64,000 nt of DNA from Streptomyces monashensis (GCF_001866665.1 NZ_MLYO01000012.1:186001-250000); one strand, 5' to 3'; shown: positions 1 through 10,760, counted from the first letter of the stretch. Notes: generated by a model not told the origin, from the letters alone. Translations and numbers: made by a program.

Positions 1-266
1 CCGTCGTGCAGCAGGAGCAGGTCCAGGTCGCTGCGCGGGGACAGCTCGCCGCGGCCGTAGCCGCCGACGGCGACCAGCGAGACCCCCGTGAGCCCCGCTG
101 TCGCCACGCCGAACAGTCCGCGGAGCCAGTCGTCGGTCAGCTCCGCGAGGGCGGCACGGCGCGGCGGCCCGGACCGCGCCCCCTCGGTGAGGAGGCGCAG
201 CCGGGCCGCCGCGTAGCCGCCGGGTCCCGAGTCCTCTGTTGCCATCCGCTCGTCCGTTCCCGTCAC
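1..266 (-). CDS. glnD: GlnD, PII uridylyl/adenylyltransferase (N-terminal part)
   Basis: Only the first ~88 codons lie in the window; the gene continues beyond base 1. The translation contains GGYGRGELSPRSDLDLLLLH, the nucleotidyltransferase active-site region (G-G-x-G-R plus a D-L-D metal-binding motif) typical of GlnD. GlnD covalently modifies the PII protein GlnK according to nitrogen status; in Streptomyces the modification is described as adenylylation. It is the last gene of amtB-glnK-glnD, 29 bp after glnK. The start is a GTG at 266 preceded by GGGAG at good spacing; an in-frame ATG at 245 is an alternative. Identity is secure from motif and context. Confidence 0.93.
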   Translation of the reverse strand, partial: MTGTDERMATEDSGPGGYAAARLRLLTEGARSGPPRRAALAELTDDWLRGLFGVATAGLTGVSLVAVGGYGRGELSPRSDLDLLLLHD

Positions 267-295
267 CCGGCGACTCCCGTTCTCACAGATGCTGG

Positions 296-2137
<1,842 letters not shown>

Positions 2138-2179
2138 TTACGCGTGGATGAACGGCCGGATCTCCGGGAGGGAGACGGG

Positions 2180-2256
2180 CCGGCCGCGGCGGGCCTCTCG
2201 ATGACCTGGCATGGGGGAGCCGAGTCGAGCGGTTCGGGAGGCCCGGCCGCGGCCGG
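2180..2256 (-). terminator. Probable nsdA terminator hairpin
   Basis: GC-rich arms CCGGCCGCGGCGGGCCTC (2180-2197) and its near-complement at 2238-2256 (one extra base) flank a ~40-nt loop directly downstream of nsdA. The long loop makes it weaker evidence than the other hairpins in the window. Confidence 0.5.
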
Positions 2257-2277
2257 GGCTTGGCATGCCGGGGTCGG

Positions 2278-3756
2278 TCAGACGGCCTCGGCGGTCTCGG
2301 GTAGGTCCACGGCGAGCTGGTCGGTGAGGCCGACGACGACGGCGAGGTCGCCGTAGTCCCGCGCGGCGGTGTCGACCGTCTTTCGGATACGAGTGTTCAC
2401 GCGCTCGGAGCGGACCTTCTTGGCGATCTCCATGGCCCGGGAGGCGTACTGCGTGCCCCGCTCGGGCTCGCGCTGGAGCAGGTGCACGGTGGCCTTGCCG
2501 ATCAGGTTCAGCGCATACGACCGCTGGTGCTCCGGATCGTCGGCGAACAGCTCCACCGCCCGCCGCATCAGCGGCTCGGCGAGGGAGGCGTAGGTGGGAC
2601 TGCGCCCGGCGACGTAGGCGAGGTCGCGGTAGGAGTGGGAGTTCTCGCCGTACAGCTCGGCCTCGGAGAAGAAGCGGATCCAGTCGGGGTCCGGCTCGTC
2701 CCACTCGTCGGCCTCGGCGAAGGTGTCCTCGGCCATGCGGACCGCGCGCTTGGTCTTGCCGGGCTGGCCCATGTTCGCGTACGCGCGGGCCTCCATCGCA
2801 TACAGCATCGACTGGGTGCGCGGGCTCGCGCAGTCGCGGCTGCCGTACTGGGCGAGGTGGATCAGCTCCAGGGCGTCGTCGGGCCGGCCCAGGTGGATCA
2901 TCTGGCGGCTCATGCTGGAGAGGATGTACGACCCCAGGGGCTTGTCACCGGCCTCCTTCGCGGCGTGCAGGGCCAGCACGAAGTACTTCTGCGCGGTGGG
3001 CTGGAGGCCGACGTCGTACGACATCCAGCCCGCCAGCTCGGCCAGTTCGGCGGCGACCTTGAACAGGATGCGGGTGGTCGCCTCGGGCTGGGGTTCCTGG
3101 AGCAGGTCGGTGACCTCGTGCAGCTGCCCGACGACCGCCTTGCGGCGCAGGCCGCCGCCGCACTGGGCGTCCCACTGGCGGAACATCCTGGTGGTGGACT
3201 CCAGCAGGTCCAGCTCGGGCCGGGACAGGCGGCCGGGGCGGCGCGGGTCGAGGGCGGGCCGGGACTCGGGGCGGCCCGGGGAGGCCGGGCTCGGCACGAG
3301 CCAGCGCTGCATCGGCTCGATCAGGGAGGGACCGGCGGACAGGGCGAGGGAGGTGCCGAGGAAGCCGCGCCGGGCGAGCATCAGGTCGCTGCGCGAGAAC
3401 TCACTGAGCAGGGCGACGGTCTGCGGTCCGGTCCAGGGCAGGTCGACGCCGGTCGCGGAGGGTGACTGGCGGGCCGCGCGCAGGCCGAGGTCCTCGATGG
3501 AGACCACGCAGCCGAAGCGCTCCGAGAAGAGCTCCGAGAGGATGCGCGGGATCGGTTCGCGCGGGTTCTCGCCGTCCAGCCAGCGCCGTACACGCGAGGT
3601 GTCGGTGGAGATGTGGTTGGCGCCCAGCTGGCGCGCCCGGCGGTTCACCTGGCGGGCCAGCTCGCCCTTGGACCAGCCGCTGCGCACGAACCACGAGCCG
3701 AGCAGCTCGTTGGGGTGCTTGTCAGCGTTCGTCCCGCTACCGCCGTTGCCGCTCAC
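2278..3756 (-). CDS. nsdA: NsdA, regulator of antibiotic production (XRE-like/TPR)
   Basis: 492 residues. The start GTG at 3756 gives MSGNGGSGTNADKHPNELLG, matching the recalled S. coelicolor NsdA N-terminus, with a GGGGG ribosome site 7 bp upstream. Residues ~20-90 resemble a divergent helix-turn-helix region (GSWFVRSGWSKGELARQVN, then TDTSRVRRWLDGENPRE). A short hydrophobic stretch follows the twin arginines of LARRGFLGTSLALSAG. The C-terminal half is alpha-helical repeats of TPR type (YALNLIGKATVHLLQREPER). In S. coelicolor, loss of nsdA increases actinorhodin production and sporulation, so it is described as a negative regulator. It sits upstream of amtB on the same strand but behind its own hairpin. 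Confidence 0.92.
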   Translation of the reverse strand: MSGNGGSGTNADKHPNELLGSWFVRSGWSKGELARQVNRRARQLGANHISTDTSRVRRWLDGENPREPIPRILSELFSERFGCVVSIEDLGLRAARQSPSATGVDLPWTGPQTVALLSEFSRSDLMLARRGFLGTSLALSAGPSLIEPMQRWLVPSPASPGRPESRPALDPRRPGRLSRPELDLLESTTRMFRQWDAQCGGGLRRKAVVGQLHEVTDLLQEPQPEATTRILFKVAAELAELAGWMSYDVGLQPTAQKYFVLALHAAKEAGDKPLGSYILSSMSRQMIHLGRPDDALELIHLAQYGSRDCASPRTQSMLYAMEARAYANMGQPGKTKRAVRMAEDTFAEADEWDEPDPDWIRFFSEAELYGENSHSYRDLAYVAGRSPTYASLAEPLMRRAVELFADDPEHQRSYALNLIGKATVHLLQREPERGTQYASRAMEIAKKVRSERVNTRIRKTVDTAARDYGDLAVVVGLTDQLAVDLPETAEAV

Positions 3757-4225
3757 TGGAACGCCCCCATTCCTGAGACCACTTGTCGCCGCGTACGCCA
3801 AGCCCTATCAGAATGCCGGTAAATACGGCCTCCCGTCCGCCGGTTCTCACCCTTCGAACGGGATGACGACTCGCCTCCGGCATACCCATGGACGCATATG
3901 CCCCCAGGACTCGCACACTCACAGTAATCCTACGATCACCCGTCCAGCCATGGCGATCCGGGAAACGCCACCATTCGCCACCCCTTCGAATGAACTCACG
4001 TTCCCCGGAACGCGATTCACTTGACATAGGACGATCGGAAGTGGGCGGAGTGAGGCACTCGGGGGCGCAGGCAACCCGGTGTGCCACCCCGAGCGCTTCC
4101 AGGCGCCGCCTTGCCCCCGCGCTTGATCGACGGCCGGCCCGGGAAGGCGGAGCCGTAGCGTCACGTTCCGCTTTCGTCCCGTTCCGTGTCGTAACCACCG
4201 GCGCGCTGGACCCGTTGGAGGGGGC
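3757..4225. other. Divergent intergenic region, nsdA / primase-like gene
   Basis: A 469-bp divergent spacer, long for this window and noticeably richer in A/T near 3900-4030. It contains a TTGACA at 4021-4026 reading rightwards, but no convincing -10 follows at 16-19 bp. No credible small ORF was found. Long leaders or several promoters for nsdA are possible. Confidence 0.5.
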
Positions 4226-4888
4226 ATGGGCTTCACGATCGGCGGCATCCGCGAGATCCGCTCCGGCACGCGTCGGCGCGGCCGGTCCTCGGAGTGCACG
4301 GCCGTCGCCGAGTTCACCGGGCTGTGGGGCTGGGACGTGGTGCCGGGCGCGCGGGCCGCGGCGGGCGCCTGTTCGTGCGGGCGCGCCGACTGCCCGGCGC
4401 CGGGGGCCCATCCGCTGGACTTCGCGCCCCAGGTGCCGGCCGGGGCGACGCTGGACGAGGTGAGCAAGACCTGGTCGGAGTTCCCGGGCGCCGCGGTGAT
4501 GCTGCCGGTGGGCCAGGCGTTCGACGTCGTCGAGGTCTCCGAGGCGGCCGGCCGGCGCGCCCTGGTGCGCCTGGAGCGGATGGGGCTCCCCCTCGGCCCG
4601 GTGGCCGCGACCCCGGACGGCCGCGCGCACTTCTTCGTCGCGCCCGGCTCCGCCGCCGAACTGCCCCGGCTGCTCTACCGCCTGGGCTGGGACGACGCCT
4701 CGGCCCTGGACCTGAGCGGCCTCGGCCCCGGCGCGTACGTCACGGCGCCGCCCTCCGACCGGGGCGGCCTGGGCCCGGTGCGCTGGCTGCGCCCGCCGGC
4801 GCTGGACTCGGCGACGGCACCTCCGGCGGCCCGGCTGGTGCTGGGCACGTTGGCCTATGTGGCACACCGGTCGCGGGCGCGGGCCTGA
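4226..4888 (+). CDS. Bifunctional primase/polymerase (prim-pol) N-domain-like protein
   Basis: 220 residues. The segment CSCGRADCPAPGAHPL and the following SKTWSEFPGAAVMLPVG resemble the start of the archaeo-eukaryotic prim-pol domain found in plasmid and phage primases (cysteine-rich loop, then W-x-x-x-P and a nucleotide-site strand). Here it stands alone: no helicase or C-terminal primase module follows. The expected catalytic Asp-x-Asp is replaced by FDVVEV, so catalysis is doubtful. The ATG at 4226 is preceded by GTTGGAGGGGGC. It is divergent from nsdA and convergent with ftsY. Conserved at this locus in Streptomyces as I recall; function unknown. Confidence 0.75.
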   Translation: MGFTIGGIREIRSGTRRRGRSSECTAVAEFTGLWGWDVVPGARAAAGACSCGRADCPAPGAHPLDFAPQVPAGATLDEVSKTWSEFPGAAVMLPVGQAFDVVEVSEAAGRRALVRLERMGLPLGPVAATPDGRAHFFVAPGSAAELPRLLYRLGWDDASALDLSGLGPGAYVTAPPSDRGGLGPVRWLRPPALDSATAPPAARLVLGTLAYVAHRSRARA

Positions 4889-4898
4889 CGGCTCCCGC

Positions 4899-4958
4899 GC
4901 GCAAAGGCGAAGTGCCCGTCCCCAACTGCACCTTGGGGCCGGGCACTTCCTTTTGCGC
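4899..4958. terminator. Bidirectional terminator between primase-like gene and ftsY
   Basis: Long inverted repeat with core GAAGTGCCCGtCCCCAA (4909-4925) facing TTGGGGcCGGGCACTTC (4933-4949). It is flanked by a second pair GCGCAAA (4899-4905) and TTTGCGC (4952-4958), so runs of A and T lie on the two outer sides. Such symmetry suits termination of both convergent genes. Confidence 0.85.
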
Positions 4959-5053
4959 CTGAACCGGCGCCGCTCTCGCGGACGTGGTCGATCGCCGTCG
5001 CGGTTCCTCGATTATCGGCTGCGGTCCGTGGGTGAAGGCTGATCCACAGGGAG

Positions 5054-6271
5054 TTACTCGCCGATCAGCGCGTCCACGAACGCCTCCGGCTCGAACGGCG
5101 CCAGGTCGTCCGCGCCCTCGCCGAGGCCGACGAGCTTGACCGGCACGCCCAGCTCGCGCTGGACCGCGACGACGATGCCGCCCTTGGCGGTGCCGTCGAG
5201 CTTGGTCAGCACGATGCCGGTGATGTCCACGACCTCGGCGAAGACGCGGGCCTGGACCAGGCCGTTCTGGCCGGTGGTGGCGTCGAGGACGAGCAGCACC
5301 TCGTCCAGCGGCGCGTGCTTCTCCACGACCCGCTTGACCTTGCCGAGCTCGTCCATGAGGCCGGTCTTGGTGTGCAGGCGGCCGGCGGTATCGATGAGGA
5401 CGACGTCGACCCCCATCTCCTTGCCCTCCTTGACCGCGTCGAAGGCCACGGACGCCGGGTCGCCGGCCTCGGGGCCGCGCACGGTGTGGGCGCCGACGCG
5501 CTCGCCCCAGGTCTGGAGCTGGTCGGCGGCGGCTGCGCGGAAGGTGTCGGCGGCGCCGAGCACCACGGTGCGGCCGTCGGCGACGAGCACGCGCGCGAGC
5601 TTGCCGGTGGTGGTGGTCTTGCCGGTGCCGTTGACGCCGACGACCATCACGATGCCGGGCCTGCGGTCGTCGGGCTCGGTCCTCACCGTGCGGTCGACGT
5701 CGGTGCCGACCAGCTTGAGCAGCTCCTCGCGCAGCAGGCCGCGCAGCTCCTCGGGGGTGCGGGTGCCGAGCACCTTGACGCGCTCGCGCAGGCCCTCGAC
5801 CAGCTCCTGGGTGGGCTGCACACCGACGTCGGCGGTGAGCAGCGTGTCCTCGATCTCCTCCCAGGTGTCGTCGTCGAGGTGCTCGCGCGACAGGAGCGTG
5901 AGCAGGCCCTTGCCGAGGGCGTTCTGGGAGCGGGACAGGCGGGCGCGCAGGCGGACCAGCCGGCCTGCGGTGGGCTCCGGGATCTCGATCTCCGGAGCCT
6001 CTTCGAGAGCGGGCTCGGCGGCGGGAGGCTCCTCCACGGCGACCGGTGCGGCGCCGCCGGGGAGATCCACCTCCTCGATCGTCCGGCGCGGTTCGTCGCG
6101 CGGTGTCTCGGCCTCGTCGCCGACGTGCGGCTCGGCCGGGGGCGCGGTGATGTCGGGCGTCTTCGGGGGTGGCGGAGGCAGCGGCTTCCGGCGCCGGGTG
6201 CCCACGATCAGCCCGCCGAGCGCGCCGATCACGACCACGGCGATGACTACAGCAAGGATGACGGTTTCCAT
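5054..6271 (-). CDS. ftsY: Signal recognition particle receptor FtsY
   Basis: 405 residues from the ATG at 6271. The N-terminus METVILAVVIAVVVIGALGG is a membrane-spanning anchor, as usual in actinobacterial FtsY. A Pro/Glu-rich acidic A-domain follows (residues ~30-100), then the helical N domain and the SRP-type GTPase G domain. Visible motifs are GVNGTGKTTTTGKL (G1, ~212-225), DTAGRLHTK (G3) and TKLDGTAKGG (G4), with the C-terminal GEGADDLAPFEPEAFVDAL. FtsY docks Ffh-ribosome complexes at the membrane for co-translational insertion. Longer in-frame starts upstream lack family similarity. Confidence 0.97.
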   Translation of the reverse strand: METVILAVVIAVVVIGALGGLIVGTRRRKPLPPPPPKTPDITAPPAEPHVGDEAETPRDEPRRTIEEVDLPGGAAPVAVEEPPAAEPALEEAPEIEIPEPTAGRLVRLRARLSRSQNALGKGLLTLLSREHLDDDTWEEIEDTLLTADVGVQPTQELVEGLRERVKVLGTRTPEELRGLLREELLKLVGTDVDRTVRTEPDDRRPGIVMVVGVNGTGKTTTTGKLARVLVADGRTVVLGAADTFRAAAADQLQTWGERVGAHTVRGPEAGDPASVAFDAVKEGKEMGVDVVLIDTAGRLHTKTGLMDELGKVKRVVEKHAPLDEVLLVLDATTGQNGLVQARVFAEVVDITGIVLTKLDGTAKGGIVVAVQRELGVPVKLVGLGEGADDLAPFEPEAFVDALIGE

Positions 6272-6440
6272 AACCCGTCCAGTATCGGCCATGGGGCGCG
6301 ACGGGAGCCGGTTTGTGGCTTCCTCTGAGAGACAAAGGCCACTAACGGCGAGGAGTGGGAGCAAAGTACGATGGTGGCGACTCTGTTGACGCGCGTAGAG
6401 TCCCGACCGTCCCCCTTCCCCCCACGGCAGGCCCCTTTTC

Positions 6441-7892
6441 ATGAGCAAAACCGTCGAGACCGAAGGCGCTCTCGAGACCCGCGGGATCGAGCAGGTCCCG
6501 GATCACGAGCGCACCGCGAAGACCCGTGAGCTGTTCCCGACCTGGGTCGGCGCCAACATCAGCGTGCTGCTGCTGACGATGGGCGCGAGCCTGGTCGTCG
6601 CGTACCACCTGAACATCTGGCAGGCGCTCGTGGTCGCGGCGGCCGCGCCGGTCGTGTCGTACGGCCTCGTCGGGCTGATCGGCATCGCGGGCAAGCGGGG
6701 CGGCGCGCCCGGCATGGCGCTGTCGCGGGCGGTCTTCGGCCAGCGCGGCAATCTGCTGCCCGGCTCGCTGATCTGGGTCGCGCGCTGGGGCTGGGAGACG
6801 ATCAACGCGGTCACCGGCGCCTACGCGATGCTCACCATCCTGGACATCGTGTTCGGCCTGAAGGCGAACAGCGTCCTGGACGTGGTGATGCTGCTGGCGT
6901 TCGTCGTGGCGACCTTCGCGATCTCCGGGCTCGGCATCAACGCCGTGCAGAAGTGCAACAAGTACGCGACGTATTTCTTCGGCGTCTTCTCGGTGCTCGT
7001 CCTGGCCTACCTGGTGGCGAACACCGACTGGTCGAAGGTGATGCACCACGGCGGCGGTTCGACGGCCGCGGTGATCACCGGTGTCGGCATGATCGCGGCC
7101 GGCGGTGTCAGCTGGATCCCGACCGCCCCGGACTTCACCCGCTACCTGCCGCGCACGGCGTCCTCCAAGGCGATCGTCGGTACGGCGGTGGGCGGCGCCG
7201 GTGTCGTCGTCCTCCCCATGGTCCTGATGGGCGCGGTGATGGCGGTCTCCACGCCGGACCTGGCCTCGGCGATCGACCCGGTGTCCTTCCTCGGCGAGAT
7301 CCTGCCGACCTGGATCGCGGTGCCCTACCTGTGCATCTCACTGATCGGCATGCTGCTGATCAACTCGATGTCGATGTACTCCGCGGGCTTCACCGCGCAG
7401 ACCCTCGGCTTCAAGGTGCCGCGCCACTGGGCGGTCTCCGTCAACGCCGTGATCTCGCTGATCTTCGGCGGTGTGCTGATGCTGGTGGCGACGAGCTTCA
7501 TGGGCTCGTTCATCGCCTTCCTCTCGCTGCTGGCGGTCGCCTTCTCCGCGTGGGTCGGCGTGTTCGGCGCGGACATGCTGCGCCGCACCGAGTACGACGG
7601 CGCGGCGATGGCCGACACCACCCGCACCAGCGCCTACTGGTACAAGGGCGGCTTCTCCCCCGCGGCCGTGGCCGCCTGGGCGATCGGCCTGGTCTCGGGC
7701 CTGATGTTCACGACGTCGGACTGGTTCACCGGCCCGCTCGCGAAGAACAACGTCATCGGCGAGTACGGCCTCGGCTGGGTCGCCACGATCGTGATCTCCG
7801 GCCTGCTGTACCTGGTCCTGCCGAAGCCGGCGGCGACCCGGCCGGCCCCGGCCGCCGAACCGGCCGGGGAGCCCGTGACCGTCGACGCCTGA
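6441..7892 (+). CDS. NCS1-family cytosine/purine permease
   Basis: 483 residues with about twelve hydrophobic helices. The early segment ELFPTWVGANISVLLLTMGA and the following G-A-R-G-G-x-P-x-M-like stretch (GKRGGAPGMALSRAVFG) are typical of NCS1 nucleobase:cation symporters of the CodB type. Substrate cannot be fixed from sequence: cytosine is the usual label, but allantoin, hydantoin or purine cannot be excluded. It is divergent from ftsY (170-bp spacer) and followed by a luciferase-like oxidoreductase on the same strand 132 bp later. No cytosine deaminase gene is nearby. Confidence 0.88.
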   Translation: MSKTVETEGALETRGIEQVPDHERTAKTRELFPTWVGANISVLLLTMGASLVVAYHLNIWQALVVAAAAPVVSYGLVGLIGIAGKRGGAPGMALSRAVFGQRGNLLPGSLIWVARWGWETINAVTGAYAMLTILDIVFGLKANSVLDVVMLLAFVVATFAISGLGINAVQKCNKYATYFFGVFSVLVLAYLVANTDWSKVMHHGGGSTAAVITGVGMIAAGGVSWIPTAPDFTRYLPRTASSKAIVGTAVGGAGVVVLPMVLMGAVMAVSTPDLASAIDPVSFLGEILPTWIAVPYLCISLIGMLLINSMSMYSAGFTAQTLGFKVPRHWAVSVNAVISLIFGGVLMLVATSFMGSFIAFLSLLAVAFSAWVGVFGADMLRRTEYDGAAMADTTRTSAYWYKGGFSPAAVAAWAIGLVSGLMFTTSDWFTGPLAKNNVIGEYGLGWVATIVISGLLYLVLPKPAATRPAPAAEPAGEPVTVDA

Positions 7893-8024
7893 GGCGTCTC
7901 GGCGCGGCCGGCCGCTCTTGTGGAGGGCCGCGCTCGCCGGCGTATCTCCCGCCCCGCCATGGCCATCTGACGCTATGTCAGCTACCGTCCCCCTCCACCG
8001 AGCCGTACCGGAGGGGGACTTGCC

Positions 8025-8996
8025 ATGCCCGTCACGGTCGTCCGATTCAACCTCGTCGCCCCGGGCGCCACACCCGCCGCCCTCTCCGCCCGCTACCGGG
8101 CCGCCCTGGAGATGGCCGCGTACGCCGACGAGCACGGCATCGCCACCGTGCAGACCGAGGAGCACCACGGCGCCGGGAACAACTGGCTGCCGTCGCCGTT
8201 CGCCTTCGCCGGCGCGGTGTTCGGGGCGACCCGGAACATCGCGGTGACGGTGTCGGCGGTGATCGGCCCGCTGCACGACCCGCTGCGGCTGGCCGAGGAG
8301 ATCGCCGTACTGGACCTGCTGAGCGGCGGGCGGCTCGTGACGGTGGCCGGCATCGGCTACCGCCCCGAGGAGTACGCCCTGTTCGACGTGGACTGGACGC
8401 GCCGGGGCCGGCTCCAGGACGAACTGCTGGAGACGCTGCTGGCGGCGTGGTCCGGCGAGGAGTTCACGTACCGGGGCCGTACCGTACGTCTCACCCCGCG
8501 CCCGTTCACCGCGCCGCACCCGCTGCTGCTGGTCGGCGGCTCCTCGAAGGCGGCCGCCCGCCGGGCCGCCCGGCTCGGCCTGCCGTTCTTCCCGAGCGCG
8601 CATCTGCCCGAGCTGGAGGCGTACTACAAGGAGCGGCTCACCGAGTACGGCACCGAGGGGTGGGTCATGATGCCCGCACCGCAGACGCCGCTGCTGCACG
8701 TCGCCGAGGACCCGGACCGGGCCTGGGCCGTGTACGGCGAGCACTTCCTGCACGAGGCGCGCACGTACGCCTCCTGGCAGTCGGGACAGATCCGCTCGGC
8801 GGTGAAGTCGGCGGCCACGACGGTGGCGGAACTGCGCGCGGAGGGCGTGTACCGGATCCTCACGCCGGAGCAGTGCGTGGCGCAGGAGCTGGACAACCTG
8901 GTCCTGCATCCGCTGGCGGGCGGGATGCCGGTGGAGGAGGGGTGGCGCAGCCTCACCCTGTTCGCGGAGCGGGTGCTGCCCGCACTCGGTGCCTGA
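8025..8996 (+). CDS. LLM-class (luciferase-like) flavin-dependent oxidoreductase
   Basis: 323 residues in the bacterial luciferase/F420-dependent monooxygenase fold (TIM barrel). Visible are the N-terminal VVRFNLV strand, EEHHGAGNNWLPSPFAFAGA (compare the E-H-H of family members), GPLHDPLRLAEEIAVLDLLS and GGRLVTVAGIGYRPEEY, all characteristic of the family. The cofactor (FMN or F420) and substrate are not deducible. The ATG is preceded by a strong GGAGGGGG site. It ends at a 16-bp stem terminator shared with the convergent glcP. Confidence 0.87.
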   Translation: MPVTVVRFNLVAPGATPAALSARYRAALEMAAYADEHGIATVQTEEHHGAGNNWLPSPFAFAGAVFGATRNIAVTVSAVIGPLHDPLRLAEEIAVLDLLSGGRLVTVAGIGYRPEEYALFDVDWTRRGRLQDELLETLLAAWSGEEFTYRGRTVRLTPRPFTAPHPLLLVGGSSKAAARRAARLGLPFFPSAHLPELEAYYKERLTEYGTEGWVMMPAPQTPLLHVAEDPDRAWAVYGEHFLHEARTYASWQSGQIRSAVKSAATTVAELRAEGVYRILTPEQCVAQELDNLVLHPLAGGMPVEEGWRSLTLFAERVLPALGA

Positions 8997-9020
8997 CCTC
9001 GTCGTCACGACGTCACGACA

Positions 9021-9063
9021 CCGCCGCCCCCGCTCCAGGCAGTGGCCGGAGCGGGGGCGGCGG
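9021..9063. terminator. Strong hairpin between convergent LLM oxidoreductase and glcP
   Basis: Perfect 16-bp stem: CCGCCGCCCCCGCTCC (9021-9036) pairs with GGAGCGGGGGCGGCGG (9048-9063) across an 11-nt loop. It sits between two gene 3' ends. Confidence 0.85.
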
Positions 9064-9134
9064 ATGGTACGAGGAGAGGGGCAGCGGGGACTTGGCCCCT
9101 TCTCCTCGGTCTCGGTGGGCCTCCTCGGGGAGGG

Positions 9135-10553
9135 TCAGCCCATCTCCTCCAGCGCCTTGCCCTTCGTCTCCTTCACGAACTTCAGGACGAACGGGATGGA
9201 GAGCGCGGCGAAGACCGTGTAGATGATGTAGGTGCCGGACAGGTTCCAGTCGGCCAGCGACGGGAAGCTCGCGGTGATGGCCCAGTTGGCGATCCACTGC
9301 GCGGAGGCGGCGACGCCCAGGGCGGCGGCGCGGATCTTGTTCGGGAACATCTCGCCGAGGAAGACCCAGACCACCACGCCCCACGAGAGGGCGAAGAAGA
9401 GGACGAAGACGTGCGCGGCGATCAGGGCGGTCCAGCCCTGCGCGGCGGGCAGCTTGCCGTCGACCAGGTGGTGGCTGAACGCCCAGGCCTCCAGCGCCAG
9501 ACCGACGACCATGCCGACCGAGCCGATGAGGGCGAGCGGCTTGCGGCCGACGCGGTCCACGAAGATCATCGCGATCACAGTGCCGATGATGTTGATGATC
9601 GACGTCGTGAAGGAGTAGAAGAACGAGTCCGTCGGGTCGATGCCGACCGACTGCCACAGCGTCGAGGAGTAGTAGAACGCGACGTTGATGCCGACGAACT
9701 GCTGGAAGACCGACAGGCCGATACCGATCCAGACGATCGGCTTGAAGAAGAAGCCGCCGCCGAGCAGGTCCTTGAAGGTGGACTTGTGCTCGCTCCTCAT
9801 CGCGTGCTCGATCTCGGCGACGCGGGCGTCCAGGTCGGCGCGCTCGCCCTCGACCTCGGCGAGGATCTCCTTGGCGCGCTCACGCTTGCCGACGGAGAGC
9901 AGGAAGCGCGGGGACTCGGGGATCGCGAAGGAGAGCAGGCCGTACAGGACGGCCGGGACGACCATGACGCCGAGCATGACCTGCCAGGCCTCCAGGCCCA
10001 TCAGGTGACCGCGCTGGTTGCCGCCGGCGGCGTTCAGCAGGCCCCAGTTGACCAGCTGGGAGATGGCGATGCCGACGACGATCGCGGCCTGCTGGAAGGA
10101 GCCGAGCCGGCCGCGGTAGGCAGGCGGCGCGACCTCGGCGATGTAGGCGGGGCCGATGACGGAGGCCATGCCGATGGCGAAGCCGCCGATGATGCGCCAG
10201 AAGGCGAGGTCCCACAGCGCGAAGGGCAGCGCGGAGCCGACGGCGCTGATGGTGAAGAGGACGGCGGCGATCTGCATGCAGCGGATCCGGCCGATGCGGT
10301 CGGCTATGCGGCCGGCCGTGGCGGCGCCGATGGCACAGCCGATCAGGGCGATCGCGATGACCTGGGCGAGGGCCGCGGAGCCGATGTCGTACTTGGTGCG
10401 GATGGCCTCGACGGCGCCGTTGATCACGGAGCTGTCGTAGCCGAAGAGGAAACCGCCCATGGCGGCGGCCGCCGCGATGAAGATGACGTGCCCGAGATGT
10501 TCGGGATGAGCCGTTCCGGCTCCTGACTGAGGTGCCTGCGCTGTGCTGGTCAC
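9135..10553 (-). CDS. glcP: Glucose permease GlcP (MFS sugar:proton symporter)
   Basis: 472 residues, twelve transmembrane segments of the MFS sugar-porter family. Family signatures are GFLFGYDSSVINGA in helix 1, ADRIGRIR in the first cytoplasmic loop, PAYIAEVAPPAYRGRLGS (PESPR-type region), PESPRFLLSVGK and the C-terminal VKETKGKALEEM. The sequence is near-identical to the S. coelicolor glucose permease as recalled, the main glucose uptake system of Streptomyces (they lack a glucose PTS). The GTG at 10553 is chosen because GAGGAG stands 6 bp upstream. A LacI-type palindrome lies about 100 bp upstream. S. coelicolor carries a second copy elsewhere. Confidence 0.95.
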   Translation of the reverse strand: MTSTAQAPQSGAGTAHPEHLGHVIFIAAAAAMGGFLFGYDSSVINGAVEAIRTKYDIGSAALAQVIAIALIGCAIGAATAGRIADRIGRIRCMQIAAVLFTISAVGSALPFALWDLAFWRIIGGFAIGMASVIGPAYIAEVAPPAYRGRLGSFQQAAIVVGIAISQLVNWGLLNAAGGNQRGHLMGLEAWQVMLGVMVVPAVLYGLLSFAIPESPRFLLSVGKRERAKEILAEVEGERADLDARVAEIEHAMRSEHKSTFKDLLGGGFFFKPIVWIGIGLSVFQQFVGINVAFYYSSTLWQSVGIDPTDSFFYSFTTSIINIIGTVIAMIFVDRVGRKPLALIGSVGMVVGLALEAWAFSHHLVDGKLPAAQGWTALIAAHVFVLFFALSWGVVVWVFLGEMFPNKIRAAALGVAASAQWIANWAITASFPSLADWNLSGTYIIYTVFAALSIPFVLKFVKETKGKALEEMG

Positions 10554-10653
10554 GTGTATCTCCTCGGGCCACGGCAACGCTGCCGGGGTGGGGGGCGAGC
10601 CCTGTCAAGTCAAGTGGCGCATACGGGGGGTGCGCTCACACCTGAAGGTAAAA

Positions 10654-10663
10654 GCAACGTTGC
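10654..10663. promoter_or_regulatory. LacI/GalR-type operator in the glcP promoter region
   Basis: The perfect palindrome GCAACGTTGC (flanked by A on each side) has the central CG and arms typical of LacI/GalR-family operators. It lies 101 bp upstream of the glcP start within an A/T-richer stretch. A degenerate copy, GGCAACGCTGCC, is centred near 10578. Regulation by such a repressor is inference. Confidence 0.55.
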
Positions 10664-10729
10664 AGAGACTATGCCTTCAAGTTTCGAAGTCAATAGTTCA
10701 GCGGCTGTGAGCTTTTAGATATTCCGCGA

Positions 10730-10760
10730 CACCCTGCGTTCACTTCTCGAACGCAGGGTG
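10730..10760 (-). terminator. smc terminator
   Basis: Perfect 12-bp stem CACCCTGCGTTC (10730-10741) / GAACGCAGGGTG (10749-10760) with a 7-nt loop, 17 bp beyond the smc stop codon. Confidence 0.85.

Noticed and set aside
3757..3801. Longer nsdA start at 3801
   Set aside because: The GTG at 3756 has a good ribosome site and gives the recalled NsdA N-terminus; the extra residues would overlap promoter sequence.
4021..4026. TTGACA as -35 of the primase-like gene
   Set aside because: A perfect -35 hexamer, but no reasonable -10 follows at 16-19 bp, so it is not listed as a promoter.
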